DNA of 44,959 bases, from contig JAFTDW010000051.1 of the NCBI GenBank assembly GCA_017454015.1, positions 1 through 44,959 of the forward strand, given 5' to 3'. Both the position numbers and the translations under genes were made by a program. This DNA is from Bacteroidales bacterium. Lineage in GTDB: Bacteria; Bacteroidota; Bacteroidia; Bacteroidales; P3. The notes beneath the pieces are model-generated. The model was not told the DNA's origin. It did not search any database and was given only the letters and a program-made list of their open reading frames with translations. Of this stretch, positions 33,967 to 43,788 are shown piece by piece (within the stretch, counting starts at the first letter, position 1; the number at the start of each line of letters is the position of its first letter).

Positions 33967-35196
33967 GTGATTAGCGAGTCAACCCTGGCCTTTGCGCGGG
34001 AGCACTGCAACGACGACCCCGTAAAGCTGCTCCTGCAAAGGCACCGCCACCCCGACGTGGACATGGAGCTGGCAGCACGCCAGATAGAAGGCCGCCGCCA
34101 AGCCGCCGCCAAATGGCCGCTGCTGCTGCAATATCCAGACTACGTTTACCCCGCCCACCTCGGCCGCGAGCAGAGCTCCTCCCAAGCCACCGCCCTCTAC
34201 AAAGCCTCCCTTGCATCGCTGCTGACCGCCGACAGTCCCGGGCCGCACCGCCTCCTCGACCTCACAGGCGGCATGGGCATCGACGACATCTTCTTCGCAC
34301 GCAACGGATTGGATGTCGACTATATAGAGCGCAACGAAGAGCTCTGCAAGCTGTCACAGCACAACTTCGCAGCCATGGGCCTTACCAACATCCACTGCCA
34401 CTGCGCCGACAGCACAACTCGCCAGAGCAACACATCCTACGATATCATCTACGCCGACCCGGCGCGCCGCGACACCGCAGGGCGCAAAACATACGCATTC
34501 TCCGACTGCTCGCCCGACATTGTCGCCCTGCTTCCCGTGCTGCCGCCCCACCGCCACCTCTTGGTGAAAGCCTCTCCTATGGCCGACATAGCCTCCGGCT
34601 TACAGCAACTCGGTCATGTCGCCGAAGTTCACGTAATTGCCGTCTGCGGCGAATGCAAAGAGCTCCTCTTCCTCGTATCCTCTCAGTACGGACAGCCCGA
34701 CAACCCCGCGATTATATGCACCAACCTGCGCGCCGACGGGACCGCCATATCCACTCACCGTTTCGGCCTTGACCAACAGCGCCAAACACAGCCTACCTAC
34801 TGCTCCGACGGCATGGGACACTACCTCTACGAACCCCACGCGGCACTCATGAAAGCAGCTCCCTGGGGCTGCCTCTGCCTCTGGTACAACGTGAAGAAAC
34901 TCGACCGCAACAGCCACCTCTACACCTCCCCCCGGCTGGTCGAGGGCTTCCCCGGGCGCACCTTTGAGGTACTCCGCGAAGTACCGCTCAACAAAAAAGA
35001 CATAGCCGCCGCACTGGACGAACATGGCAGCCACGGCCAAGCCAATGTCATCTCGCGCAACCACCCACTTGCCGCCGACACCATAAGGCAGAAAATGCAC
35101 ATCACACCTGGCGGCAACCTGTATCTGATAGCCACCACCGTCATGCAACGGCCAACAACATACCTATGTGTAAAAACGTCGGCCGCCAGCGAGTAG
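33967..35196 (+). CDS. Class I SAM-dependent methyltransferase with THUMP-like C-terminal domain
   Basis: No ATG precedes the conserved region. I place the start at the GTG at 33967 (V/M-ISESTLAFAREHCNDD), which matches how related Bacteroidetes proteins begin; a TTG at 33946 is the alternative. The product is about 409 residues: a helical N-terminal part (VDMELAARQIEGRRQA), the SAM-binding DLTGGMGIDDIFFARNG and IIYADPARRD, then a C-terminal region like the ferredoxin-like/THUMP-like domains of the PG_1098 group. The substrate is probably an RNA, but that is inference. Its last codons and stop lie inside the asnS terminator hairpin. Confidence 0.82.
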   Translation: MISESTLAFAREHCNDDPVKLLLQRHRHPDVDMELAARQIEGRRQAAAKWPLLLQYPDYVYPAHLGREQSSSQATALYKASLASLLTADSPGPHRLLDLTGGMGIDDIFFARNGLDVDYIERNEELCKLSQHNFAAMGLTNIHCHCADSTTRQSNTSYDIIYADPARRDTAGRKTYAFSDCSPDIVALLPVLPPHRHLLVKASPMADIASGLQQLGHVAEVHVIAVCGECKELLFLVSSQYGQPDNPAIICTNLRADGTAISTHRFGLDQQRQTQPTYCSDGMGHYLYEPHAALMKAAPWGCLCLWYNVKKLDRNSHLYTSPRLVEGFPGRTFEVLREVPLNKKDIAAALDEHGSHGQANVISRNHPLAADTIRQKMHITPGGNLYLIATTVMQRPTTYLCVKTSAASE

Positions 35197-35209
35197 CTGG
35201 CGGCCGACG
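35171..35209 (-). terminator. Intrinsic terminator of asnS, overlapping the methyltransferase stop
   Basis: A perfect 13-bp GC-rich stem (arms 35177-35189 and 35197-35209) closes a 7-base loop. On the minus strand it is followed by GTTTTTAC, which fits a strong terminator for asnS. The TAG stop of the convergent methyltransferase gene sits in the loop. On the plus strand the T-run is weak (CAATCTTT). Confidence 0.85.
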
Positions 35210-35216
35210 GCAATCT

Positions 35217-36620
35217 TTAAAACTCCGCCGAATGCGGGGTACGGGGAAACGGTATAACGTCCCGTATGTTGGCCATGCCGGTAACAAAAAGCATAAGACG
35301 CTCAAAGCCAAGGCCAAAGCCGGCGTGCGGACAGGAACCGTAGCGCCGCGTATCGAGATACCACCACATATCTTTCATCGGTATGCCCAGCTCGTTGATA
35401 CGGGTCAGCAACTTGTCGTAGCTCTCCTCGCGCACGCTGCCGCCTATAATCTCACCAATCTGCGGGAACAGCACGTCGGTGCCCTGCACCGTCCGGCCGT
35501 CGGCGTTCTGCTTCATATAGAAAGCCTTTATCTCCTTTGGATAATCCACCATGATGACAGGCTTCTTGAAATGGTGCTCCACAAGGTAGCGCTCATGCTC
35601 CGAAGCAAGGTCGACACCCCAGCTCACCGGGAACTCAAACTTGTGGCCACCGGCCACAGCCTCCTCCAGTATCCGGATACCCTCCGTATACGGCAGGCGC
35701 ACAAAGTCGGTGTCGACAACACTACGCAGACGCTCTATGAGCGAGTTTTCAATCATCTTGTTGAGGAACTCAAGGTCGTCGGCGCAGTGGTCGAGAGCCC
35801 AGCGCACAAGATACTTGATAAACTCCTCCTCGAGAGCCGTGAGGCTGTCAAGGTCGTAAAACGCCATCTCGGGCTCTATCATCCAGAACTCGGCAAGATG
35901 GCGCGGCGTGTTGCTGTTCTCGGCGCGGAAAGTAGGGCCAAAAGTGTATATCTTGCCAAGCGAAGTGGCTCCAAGCTCGCCCTCAAGCTGGCCGCTCACC
36001 GTCAGAGCCGTGAACTTGCCAAAGAAATCCTGCTCCCAGTCTATCTTTCCGTCGGGAGTGCGCGGCGGGTTCTCGGGGTCGAGGGTCGACACATGAAACA
36101 TCTCACCCGCACCCTCGCAGTCACTGGCGGTGATAAGAGGCGTGTGGAAATAAAAAAAGCCCCGTTCGTGGAAGAAAGTGTGTATAGCGTAGGCCATCTC
36201 GTGACGCATGCGCATCACTGCGCCGAAAGTGTTGGTGCGCAGACGCAGGTGCCCTATCTCACGCAGAAACTCCATGCTGTGGCCCTTCTTCTGCAGGGGA
36301 TAAGTCTCGGGGTCGGCCTCGCCGTACAGCACTATTTTCTCGGCCTGCAGCTCAACCGCCTGGCCGCTACCCTGGCTCTCCACCAGACGCCCCTCAACAC
36401 AAAGGCAGGCACCTGTGGTGATACGCCTCAGCACATCCTCAAACTTCACGGGGTCGGCAACAACCTGGATATTGTGGATAATGGAACCGTCGTTGAGGGC
36501 TATGAAAGCCACACTCTTTCCGCCTCGCTTGGTGCGGACCCATCCTTTTACACATACTGTGGTGCCTATCAAGGCACTCACATCCTCCTTTAAGAGATAC
36601 TTGATTTCGTAATGTTTCAT
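35217..36620 (-). CDS. asnS: Asparaginyl-tRNA synthetase
   Basis: A 467-residue class IIb synthetase. The N-terminal OB-fold anticodon-binding domain ([27 protein letters not shown]) is followed by the catalytic domain, with motif 2-like [28 protein letters not shown] and motif 3 [16 protein letters not shown]. Length and motifs fit AsnS rather than AspS. It charges tRNA-Asn in the cytosol. It is followed by a strong terminator and preceded by a G/T tract, so it is probably a single-gene unit. Confidence 0.96.
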   Translation of the reverse strand: MKHYEIKYLLKEDVSALIGTTVCVKGWVRTKRGGKSVAFIALNDGSIIHNIQVVADPVKFEDVLRRITTGACLCVEGRLVESQGSGQAVELQAEKIVLYGEADPETYPLQKKGHSMEFLREIGHLRLRTNTFGAVMRMRHEMAYAIHTFFHERGFFYFHTPLITASDCEGAGEMFHVSTLDPENPPRTPDGKIDWEQDFFGKFTALTVSGQLEGELGATSLGKIYTFGPTFRAENSNTPRHLAEFWMIEPEMAFYDLDSLTALEEEFIKYLVRWALDHCADDLEFLNKMIENSLIERLRSVVDTDFVRLPYTEGIRILEEAVAGGHKFEFPVSWGVDLASEHERYLVEHHFKKPVIMVDYPKEIKAFYMKQNADGRTVQGTDVLFPQIGEIIGGSVREESYDKLLTRINELGIPMKDMWWYLDTRRYGSCPHAGFGLGFERLMLFVTGMANIRDVIPFPRTPHSAEF

Positions 36621-36644
36621 ATTGAGTTAGCGAATAGTAAATAG

Positions 36645-36715
36645 TAATTGGTTTAAAGGTTGAAAAGGTTTTTAAGTTTCTAAGGCCTAAAGGTTATCCG
36701 TTTAAAGGTTTGGCG
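36645..36715 (+). repeat. G/T-rich degenerate tract
   Basis: GGTTTAAAGGTTGAAAAGG-like words fill the gap between the asnS start and the manC stop. No terminator hairpin is seen for manC. Confidence 0.5.
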
Positions 36716-36723
36716 TATAACGG

Positions 36724-37794
36724 CTAACGCCTTATATCCATGTCGGCGGCGAAGCGGAACACCATGTTCTCGCTCTGGCGGCGGCATACCATGAACACAT
36801 CCTTGCTCGCCGCCACGATGTAGCCGTCCAGACCCTCGAGCACCACAGTCTTGTCGGTATCCTGCGGTATGGACACCACGCAGTTGCTGCTATTGTAAAG
36901 CATAGCGTCGCCACCAAGCACCACATTGCCGTTGGCGTCGTGCTCCGCAGTATCGTAGAGCGAATCCCATGTCTCCACGTCGCTCCAGCCAAACGAGGCC
37001 TTGAGCACGTGGGCATTGTCCGCCTTCTCCATAATGCCGTAGTCCACCGATATGGATTGGCACATGGAATAGACACGCTCCCAATAGTTGAAATCGTCGG
37101 TATATTCAACATCGAGGAAAGTGGCCGCCACGTCGGGCAGATACTGGCGGAAGGCTCTCTCGAGCACTGGCATGCGCCACACAAAGATACCGGCATTCCA
37201 CAGGAACTCGCCGGTTGCAATGAACTTTGCCGCCATCTCCACCGACGGTTTCTCTGTGAAAGCCACCACGCTGTGCACGTCGGGCGCACCGGGCATGGCG
37301 AGCTCTTCCGAATACTGTATGTATCCGTATTTGGTGTTAGGCATAGTGGGAGGCACCCCCATGGTAACTATCCAGTCCTGACGCTCGCACACCTCAAAAG
37401 CCTGCCGGAGCGAAGCAGCGAAGCGCTCATCGTTGAAAACAGCGTGGTCCGAAGGGGTCACCACCACCGTGGCGTTAGGGTTTATAGTCCTTATGGCCGC
37501 CGCCGCATAGGCCACACAAGGGGCCGTGTTGCGCCTATATGGCTCTATGAGAATCTGCTTGGGGTCCAGCGCAGGCACCTGCTCGTGGACTCGCGCCGCC
37601 ATCGACTCCCCGGTGACCACAAAGATGTTCTTTATGGGACACACCATGGCATAGCGGCGCACCGTGCTCTGCAGCAACGTCTCGCCAGTGCCCAGTATGT
37701 CAAGGAACTGCTTGGGATAATCCCTCTGGCTCACCGGCCAGATGCGGCTGCCAAGCCCGCCAGCCATTATTATGCAGTAATTATTGCTGTTCAT
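36724..37794 (-). CDS. manC: Mannose-1-phosphate guanylyltransferase
   Basis: A 356-residue protein beginning with the nucleotidyltransferase loop [24 protein letters not shown], in which the GxGxR and PKQ spacing is that of GDP-mannose pyrophosphorylases. [25 protein letters not shown] and [10 protein letters not shown] are further family marks. The beta-helix tail is short, so this is the stand-alone GMP type without an isomerase domain. It makes GDP-mannose for capsule, LPS or glycoprotein sugars. Its ATG overlaps the thyA stop by 4 bp, so translation is probably coupled although the pathways are unrelated. Confidence 0.93.
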   Translation of the reverse strand: MNSNNYCIIMAGGLGSRIWPVSQRDYPKQFLDILGTGETLLQSTVRRYAMVCPIKNIFVVTGESMAARVHEQVPALDPKQILIEPYRRNTAPCVAYAAAAIRTINPNATVVVTPSDHAVFNDERFAASLRQAFEVCERQDWIVTMGVPPTMPNTKYGYIQYSEELAMPGAPDVHSVVAFTEKPSVEMAAKFIATGEFLWNAGIFVWRMPVLERAFRQYLPDVAATFLDVEYTDDFNYWERVYSMCQSISVDYGIMEKADNAHVLKASFGWSDVETWDSLYDTAEHDANGNVVLGGDAMLYNSSNCVVSIPQDTDKTVVLEGLDGYIVAASKDVFMVCRRQSENMVFRFAADMDIRR

Positions 37795-38585
37795 ACACTC
37801 ACTTCGCCTTTGATATGAGGATGAGGGTCGTACCCCTCCAATGTAAAATCGTCGTAGTCAAACTCAAAAATATCCCTCTTGTCGGGATTAATCACCATAC
37901 GCGGCAGCGCCCGCGGCTCACGGGTAAGCTGGAGCCTGCACTGCTCTATATGGTTGTTATATATATGCGCGTCGCCAAACGTATGCACAAAATCCCCCGC
38001 CTCCAGGCCGCAGACCTGCGCCAGCATCATGGTGAACAGCGAATAGGATGCTATGTTGAACGGCACACCAAGGAATATGTCCGCGCTGCGCTGGTACAGC
38101 TGGCAGCTGAGGCGGCCGTCGGCAACATAAAACTGGAACAGGATGTGGCAGGGTGGCAGCGCCATCTTCTCGAGCTCGCCCACATTCCAAGCCGACACCA
38201 GCAGGCGCCGCGAGTAGGGATTGTTTTTTATCTGGTCTATAAGCTCCGTTATCTGGTCTATATGACGCCCGTCGGCACAGCCCCACGAGCGCCACTGCCG
38301 CCCGTAGATAGGCCCAAGGTCGCCCGACGCATCGGCCCACTCGTCCCATATCGACACTTTATGGTCGTGAAGGTACCCAACGTTGGTGTCCCCACGCAAA
38401 AACCACAGCAGCTCGTAGATAATCGAGCGCAGATGCAGTTTCTTTGTGGTGAGCAACGGAAACCCTTCCGCAAGGTTGAAACGCATCTGGTAGCCAAACA
38501 CGCTGCGCGTGCCCGTACCGGTGCGGTCGGTCCGCTCCATACCGTTGTCCAACACATGCTGCAACAAATCCAAATATTGCTTCAT
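37791..38585 (-). CDS. thyA: Thymidylate synthase
   Basis: The start is the ATG at 38583-38585 ([15 protein letters not shown]), giving 264 residues, the same length as E. coli ThyA. A longer in-frame reading to 38627 has no family support. The catalytic Cys146 lies in [29 protein letters not shown] binds phosphate, and [17 protein letters not shown] is the folate/dUMP region. It methylates dUMP to dTMP using methylene-tetrahydrofolate. folA, its usual partner, is not adjacent; manC follows instead, with a 4-bp overlap. Confidence 0.97.
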   Translation of the reverse strand: MKQYLDLLQHVLDNGMERTDRTGTGTRSVFGYQMRFNLAEGFPLLTTKKLHLRSIIYELLWFLRGDTNVGYLHDHKVSIWDEWADASGDLGPIYGRQWRSWGCADGRHIDQITELIDQIKNNPYSRRLLVSAWNVGELEKMALPPCHILFQFYVADGRLSCQLYQRSADIFLGVPFNIASYSLFTMMLAQVCGLEAGDFVHTFGDAHIYNNHIEQCRLQLTREPRALPRMVINPDKRDIFEFDYDDFTLEGYDPHPHIKGEVSV

Positions 38586-38731
38586 AACTCTTTCTAAAAC
38601 GCGCGAAAAACAATAAAATTGTGGCATTGTGCAAAAAAATAATCAAAAACCAACTTGCTTATTTTCAAACATTTGAACACTCTACAATAAAATTATTGCA
38701 ATAAAATTGCTGACAATCAAAATATTATTCG

Positions 38732-38739
38732 TAATTTTG
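38732..38739 (+). promoter_or_regulatory. Likely -7 element of the rimP-nusA-infB promoter
   Basis: TAATTTTG fits TAnnTTTG exactly. ATTG at 38706-38709 is a poor -33 at a slightly long spacing (22 bp). Position relative to the leader hairpin and rimP is as expected, giving a leader of about 50 bases. Confidence 0.5.
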
Positions 38740-38755
38740 CATCATGATTTCTGTG

Positions 38756-38778
38756 AGGGGACGTCAGTCCCCTTTCTT
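38756..38778 (+). promoter_or_regulatory. Leader hairpin upstream of rimP
   Basis: AGGGGAC and GTCCCCT pair perfectly around the loop GTCA (38756-38773), followed by TTCTT. It lies in the predicted 5' leader, 23 bp before the rimP ATG. It could be an attenuator or a mRNA-stability or protein-binding element for the rimP-nusA-infB operon. The T-run is too broken for a confident terminator call. Confidence 0.5.
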
Positions 38779-38796
38779 ATTGCATACAACCGCACG

Positions 38797-39237
38797 ATGA
38801 TCGACAAACTAAAAGTATTAGACATAATTCAGCAAACCCTTGAGGGCTCCGACAAGTTCCTTGTCGACCTCAAAATCACCACCGACAACCGCATCAACGT
38901 CTCTATCGACTCCGACAGTGCCGTGGTTATCGACGACTGCGTGGAACTCAGCCGCGCCATAGAGTCGTCGCTCAACCGCGACGAAGAGGACTTCGAGCTT
39001 AACGTGGCCTCCGCAGGCCTCGACTCACCGCTCAAGATGCCCCGCCAGTACATCAAGAACATCGGGCAGGAACTCGCCGTGACCTCTTTTGACGGCGACA
39101 CCACCGAAGGCAAACTCACCGAAGCCTCCGACGACCACATAATCATCACAACCCCAAAGACCAAGAAAGAGCCCTCACAGCAAATCTCTTTCAAATACAG
39201 CGACATAAAAACAGCAAAGATAATAATCAAATTTTAG
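38797..39237 (+). CDS. rimP: Ribosome maturation factor RimP
   Basis: I chose the ATG at 38797 (MIDKLKVLDIIQQTLEGSDKFLVDLKI), giving 146 residues, normal for RimP. The longer reading from 38707 runs through the leader hairpin. The protein has the alpha-beta N-terminal domain with RINVSIDSDSAVVIDDCVELSRAIE, then VASAGLDSPLK and an SH3-like C-terminal domain. It assists 30S subunit maturation. It is the first gene of rimP-nusA-infB. Confidence 0.94.
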   Translation: MIDKLKVLDIIQQTLEGSDKFLVDLKITTDNRINVSIDSDSAVVIDDCVELSRAIESSLNRDEEDFELNVASAGLDSPLKMPRQYIKNIGQELAVTSFDGDTTEGKLTEASDDHIIITTPKTKKEPSQQISFKYSDIKTAKIIIKF

Positions 39238-39300
39238 TTCTATAAGTTGCAAGCAGGCCCACGCTCGGCCGCTTAAAACTCATAACCTACAACCTTTACA

Positions 39301-40539
39301 ATGAAGACCTCCGAACTTACAGCCTCGTTTACCGAATTCAAAGAGCTGAAAAACATCGACCGCGAAACCCTTATGCACATCCTCGAGGACGTGTTCCGCG
39401 CAGCCCTCGTCAAGCGGTTCGGGAGCGACGACAACTTCGACATCATCGTTAATATCGACCGCGGCGACCTTGAGATTTTCCGCAACCGCGAAATTGTCGA
39501 GGACGGCGAGGTAACCGACGACAACCGCCAGATAGCCTACTCCGACGCCATCAAGGTGGAACCCGACTTCGAAGTGGGCGAGGAACTCTCCGAACCCATT
39601 CCTATGACAGAGTTCGGACGCCGCGAAATACTGACCATTCGCCAGAACATGGTAACCAAGATACAGGACTACGAGAAAAGCCTCATTTTCCAAAAATACA
39701 AAGAGAAAGTGGGCGAGATCATTGTCGGCGAGGTCTACCAACCATGGAACAAGGAAATCCTTGTGCTCGACGAGGAGAAGATAGAGCTCGTGCTGCCCAA
39801 GAGCGAGCAGATCCCCGCCGACCGCTACCGGAAAGGAGACACCATCCGCGCCGTGGTTCAGAAAGTGGAGTTCCGCAACAACAATCCCACCATCATCCTC
39901 TCCCGCACTTCGCCCATATTCCTTGAGCGACTCCTCGAAGCCGAGGTGCCCGAAATCTACGACGGCCTCATTACCATCAAAAACATAGTGCGCGAACCCG
40001 GCGAGCGCGCCAAGATCGCCGTGGAGTCCTACGACGACCGCATCGACCCCGTGGGCGCCTGCGTGGGTATGAAAGGCGGCCGCATACACGGCATAGTGCG
40101 CGAACTGCGCAACGAGAACATCGACGTTATCAACTACACCCCGCGCGCCGACGTCATGATACAACGCGCTCTCAACCCCGCCAAGATAAGCAGCATCAAG
40201 ATCTTCGAGGAAGAAAAACGCGCCGAGGTGTTCATGCAGCCCGACCAGGTGGCACTCGCCATCGGCAAAGGCGGTCACAACATAAAACTCGCCAGCAAGC
40301 TCTGCGGCTACGAAATAGAGGTATACCGCGACTCCGACGAGGACTTCGACGATGTCGACCTCCGCGAATTCAACGACGAAATCGACCAGTGGATCATCGA
40401 CGAGTTTATCAAGATAGGCTGCGACACCGCCAAAAGCGTGCTCAACCTCTCCAAAGAAGAGCTCGTCAACCGCACCGACCTCGAAGAGGAGACCATCGAC
40501 CATGTGATAGAAGTGCTCAAAGCCGAATTTGAAGAATAG
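39301..40539 (+). CDS. nusA: Transcription termination/antitermination protein NusA
   Basis: A 412-residue protein. The N-terminal RNA polymerase-binding domain (about 1-130) is followed by an S1 RNA-binding domain (about 135-200) and two KH domains (PVGACVGMKGGRIHGIVRELRNENIDVI and AIGKGGHNIKLASKLCGYEIEVY). A short acidic C-terminus has one helix-hairpin-helix-like segment. It binds RNA polymerase and nascent RNA and modulates pausing. It lies between rimP (63-bp gap) and infB (105-bp gap) in the conserved order. Confidence 0.96.
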   Translation: MKTSELTASFTEFKELKNIDRETLMHILEDVFRAALVKRFGSDDNFDIIVNIDRGDLEIFRNREIVEDGEVTDDNRQIAYSDAIKVEPDFEVGEELSEPIPMTEFGRREILTIRQNMVTKIQDYEKSLIFQKYKEKVGEIIVGEVYQPWNKEILVLDEEKIELVLPKSEQIPADRYRKGDTIRAVVQKVEFRNNNPTIILSRTSPIFLERLLEAEVPEIYDGLITIKNIVREPGERAKIAVESYDDRIDPVGACVGMKGGRIHGIVRELRNENIDVINYTPRADVMIQRALNPAKISSIKIFEEEKRAEVFMQPDQVALAIGKGGHNIKLASKLCGYEIEVYRDSDEDFDDVDLREFNDEIDQWIIDEFIKIGCDTAKSVLNLSKEELVNRTDLEEETIDHVIEVLKAEFEE

Positions 40540-40644
40540 CCACCGCCGAACCGACGCACTGCTCGGCCAACGATATATAGTTATTGCCGATTACACTTTA
40601 GTTTATTCGATAGCCACTCAACTTCTATAGTCTCTATTAACACA

Positions 40645-43566
40645 ATGGCAGAAGAGAAAAAACCCATAAGACTCAACAAAGCCGCCAAGGAATTCAATGT
40701 CGGCGTCGATACCATTGTGGCCTACCTCTCAAAAAAAGGCCATGAAATCGAAAGCAACCCCAACGCCAAGCTCACGCCGGAACAGTATGAACTGCTCATT
40801 GATGAGTTCCAATCCGAGCGCGAAGTAAAACGCAACGCCGACAACATCGAATTTGCCAACAACTCCAACACTAACGTCGTAATCGAAGCCGGCCACGCCG
40901 AAGAACCCGAGAAAGCAGAGCAGCCGGTAGCCACCAGCAGCCGTAAAAGTCAGAAAGCACAGCCCGAACCCGAACCACAGCCCGAACCCGAGCCAGAGCC
41001 GGAACCCGAACCCGAACCAGAACCAGAGCCCGAGCCAGAGCCCGAACCAGAACCCGAACCAGAACCAGAACCGGAGCCCGAACCGGAGCCCGAACCCGAG
41101 CCACAGCCCGAAATGGAAGTGGAGCCGCAGAGCTCTGCATCCGACGAAACTCAGGAACAGGACAATGAGCCAACCGACACAAAACCGACAGAAAACACTC
41201 CCGCAAGAGAGGCTACAAAACACCTGCAAGGACCAAAAGTCATCACAAAAATAGACCTCGACGCACTCAAGAAACCCAAGAAATCCACCAAGAAAAACGC
41301 CAAAAACACCCCCACCCCTGCCCCGCAGCCTCCCGTCGCTCCACAACCTCCCGCAACACCCACCCCGCCGCCGCCAGCTCCCAAACCCGAGAAAGAGTTT
41401 GTACCCACGCAGTACACCAAACTCGAAGGCCCCAAGGTGGTTTCGAAAATCGACCTTACCCAGTTCAACAAACCTGCCGATGAAGGCAAACGCAAGAAAC
41501 GCAAACGCATAAAGAAAGAAGGCGTAAAGGTCGACAGCGAGGTCATTGGCAACATGGTGGCAAAAAACGCTCAGAACGACCGTAAGGCCACCTCTGAGCG
41601 CAACGCACGCAAAAACGAAAAGAAAAAAGCCGACAAAAAAGCCGACAAAAAGCACGAAGTCGACGATGCCGAAATCGAAAAGCAGATAAGAGAGACCCTC
41701 GCACGTCTCAACCCACTCGGCAAATCAAAGACCTCCAAGCACAACCGCGAAAAACGACAGAAAGTACACCAGCGCATAGAGGAGGAGCAAATAAGCCAGC
41801 AGGAAAGCCAGAAAGTGCTCCAGGTAACCGAGTTCGTTACAGCCAACGAACTGGCTACCATGATGAACATCCCCGTGACAAAGATTATCTCCACCTGCAT
41901 GATGGTGGGCATCTTCGTCAGCATCAACCAGCGACTCGATGCCGAGACTATCAAGCTCATTGCCGACGAGTTTGGATTTGAAATCAATTTCGCCAGTGCC
42001 GACGTCGTCGATGAACTCAACAAGAACGAGGAGGTCGACAACCCCGACGACCTCGTGACACGCAACCCCATCATCACCGTCATGGGTCACGTGGACCACG
42101 GCAAGACCTCGCTGCTCGACTACATACGCAAAACCAACGTCATTGCCGGCGAAGCCGGTGGCATAACACAGCACATTGGCGCCTACGAGGTCACCACGGC
42201 CGAAGGCCGCAAGATAACCTTCCTCGACACCCCGGGACATGAGGCTTTCACCGCCATGCGCGCCCGCGGCGCCAAGGTTACCGACATAGCCATCATCGTC
42301 ATCGCAGCCGACGACAAGATAATGCCACAGACCGTTGAGGCTATCAACCACGCACAAGCCGCCGGAGTCCCCATAGTGTTTGCCATCAACAAGATAGACA
42401 AACCCGGTGCCGACCCAGACCGCATAAAGACCGAACTAGCCAACATGAACCTCCTCGTCGAGGAATGGGGCGGCAAATACCAAAGCCAGGACATATCGGC
42501 CAAGAAAGGCATTGGTGTCGATGAATTGCTTGAGAAAGTAATCCTCCAAGCCGACATTATGGAGCTGAAGGGCAATCCAAACAAACGCGCCAAAGGCACT
42601 GTGCTCGAGAGCTCCCTCGACAAAGGACGCGGCTATGTAGCCAAACTCCTCGTGGAGGACGGCACCATCCATAAAGGCGATCCTATCGTGGCAGGAGCTG
42701 TGAGCGGACGCGTGCGCGCCATGTACAATGAGCGTAACCAAGAGGTGCTCTCAGCAGGCCCCTCGCAGCCGGTGCTCCTGCTCGGCCTCACCGCAGCCTG
42801 CCAGGCCGGCGACACCTTCAACGTGCTTGAGACCGAGAAAGAGGCCAAGGACATAGCTGTGAAGCGTACTCAACTCCAGCGCGAGTTAGGACTCCGCACA
42901 CAAAAACACATGACCCTCGACGAGATAGGTCGCCGTATTGCACTCGGCAACTTCAAAGAGCTCAACATCATCGTCAAAGGCGATGTCGACGGCTCTGTCG
43001 AGGCTCTCAGCGACTCGCTGCTCAAACTCTCCACCGAAGAGGTGCAGGTCAATGTCATCCACAAGGCGGTGGGTCAGATAACCGAGAACGACGTGCTGCT
43101 TGCCGAGTCGTCCGACGCTGTCATCATAGGCTTCCAGGTGCGCCCCTCCGTACAAGCCCGCAAAATGGCCGAGACGGAGAATATCGACATTCGCCTCTAC
43201 AGCATCATCTACGACGCAATAAACGAGCTCAAAGACGCTATCGAGGGTATGCTCTCTCCCGAAAAACAGGAAAAGATAGTCGCCAACCTCGAGATTCGCG
43301 AGACATTCAAGATAAGCAAGGTGGGTACCATTGCCGGATGTATGTGCCTCGACGGCAAGATCACACGCTCCCACAACGTGCGCGTCATACGCGACGGCAT
43401 CGTGGTATATACCGGCAAACTCGCGTCCCTCAAACGCTTCAAAGACGATGTCAAGGAAGTTGTCAGCGGTCAAGACTGCGGTCTCAACATAGAGAACTTC
43501 AACGACATAAAGATAGGAGACATAGTGGAAGCCTACGAAGAGGTGGAAATAAAACGAAAGTTGTAG
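40645..43566 (+). CDS. infB: Translation initiation factor IF-2
   Basis: A 973-residue GTPase. The N-terminal IF2N-type domain (1-60; [25 protein letters not shown]) is followed by a long Pro-Glu tract (107-156). Then come two copies of an L-(E/Q)-GPKV--KIDL motif (about 195 and 259), a Lys-rich helical segment, a second IF2N module, and the GTPase domain with G1 GHVDHGKT (481-488), DTPGHEAF and NKIDKPG. Domains II-IV complete it. It places initiator tRNA on the 30S subunit. Bacteroidetes IF-2 proteins are usually this long. Confidence 0.97.
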   Translation: MAEEKKPIRLNKAAKEFNVGVDTIVAYLSKKGHEIESNPNAKLTPEQYELLIDEFQSEREVKRNADNIEFANNSNTNVVIEAGHAEEPEKAEQPVATSSRKSQKAQPEPEPQPEPEPEPEPEPEPEPEPEPEPEPEPEPEPEPEPEPEPEPEPQPEMEVEPQSSASDETQEQDNEPTDTKPTENTPAREATKHLQGPKVITKIDLDALKKPKKSTKKNAKNTPTPAPQPPVAPQPPATPTPPPPAPKPEKEFVPTQYTKLEGPKVVSKIDLTQFNKPADEGKRKKRKRIKKEGVKVDSEVIGNMVAKNAQNDRKATSERNARKNEKKKADKKADKKHEVDDAEIEKQIRETLARLNPLGKSKTSKHNREKRQKVHQRIEEEQISQQESQKVLQVTEFVTANELATMMNIPVTKIISTCMMVGIFVSINQRLDAETIKLIADEFGFEINFASADVVDELNKNEEVDNPDDLVTRNPIITVMGHVDHGKTSLLDYIRKTNVIAGEAGGITQHIGAYEVTTAEGRKITFLDTPGHEAFTAMRARGAKVTDIAIIVIAADDKIMPQTVEAINHAQAAGVPIVFAINKIDKPGADPDRIKTELANMNLLVEEWGGKYQSQDISAKKGIGVDELLEKVILQADIMELKGNPNKRAKGTVLESSLDKGRGYVAKLLVEDGTIHKGDPIVAGAVSGRVRAMYNERNQEVLSAGPSQPVLLLGLTAACQAGDTFNVLETEKEAKDIAVKRTQLQRELGLRTQKHMTLDEIGRRIALGNFKELNIIVKGDVDGSVEALSDSLLKLSTEEVQVNVIHKAVGQITENDVLLAESSDAVIIGFQVRPSVQARKMAETENIDIRLYSIIYDAINELKDAIEGMLSPEKQEKIVANLEIRETFKISKVGTIAGCMCLDGKITRSHNVRVIRDGIVVYTGKLASLKRFKDDVKEVVSGQDCGLNIENFNDIKIGDIVEAYEEVEIKRKL
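40963..41112 (+). repeat. Pro-Glu dipeptide tract within infB
   Basis: Fifty codons encode almost pure Pro-Glu, with Gln in place of Glu at a few sites. Synonymous codons (CCC/CCA/CCG, GAA/GAG) are well mixed, so the DNA is not a simple perfect repeat. This argues for an old tract kept at the protein level, forming a stiff acidic linker. Confidence 0.85.
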
Positions 43567-43618
43567 CCGCGTAGGTCATTATGGCACAGCCCAATTAAAG
43601 CAAAGAACAGAATAAGTT

Positions 43619-43690
43619 GCTCTGATAGTTCAATGGATAGAATAACTCTCTCCTAAAGAGTAGATCCGGGTTCGATTCCCGGTCGGAGTA
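43619..43690 (+). tRNA. tRNA-Arg (anticodon CCT)
   Basis: A full cloverleaf of 72 nt: acceptor GCTCTGA/TCGGAGT with two G-U pairs, D stem GTTC/GAAT, anticodon stem ACTCT/AGAGT around CTCCTAA with anticodon CCT (43652-43654), T stem CCGGG/CCCGG around TTCGATT, discriminator A. CCA is not encoded. It reads AGG codons. It lies 52 bp after infB and just before a terminator. Confidence 0.93.
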
Positions 43691-43691
43691 C

Positions 43692-43719
43692 AAAAGGAGG
43701 TCTCAAGACCTCCTTTTTT
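43692..43719. terminator. Bidirectional intrinsic terminator
   Basis: Stem GGAGGTC/GACCTCC around TCAA is flanked by AAAA on the left and TTTTTT on the right. It therefore works as hairpin plus T-run on the plus strand for the tRNA, and on the minus strand for dapB. Confidence 0.85.
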
Positions 43720-43788
43720 ATTACCTGTATCCGGTATATTTAATCGGTCAATAGGATTTGTGTAGCGGCGGCAGCGCTTCAAGCCACG

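Noticed and set aside
35177-35209. The asnS terminator stem as another member of the TCC-loop hairpin family
   Set aside because: The loop is seven bases and lacks TCC, the stem is 13 bp, and there is no TTGAGAG lead; an ordinary terminator explains it.
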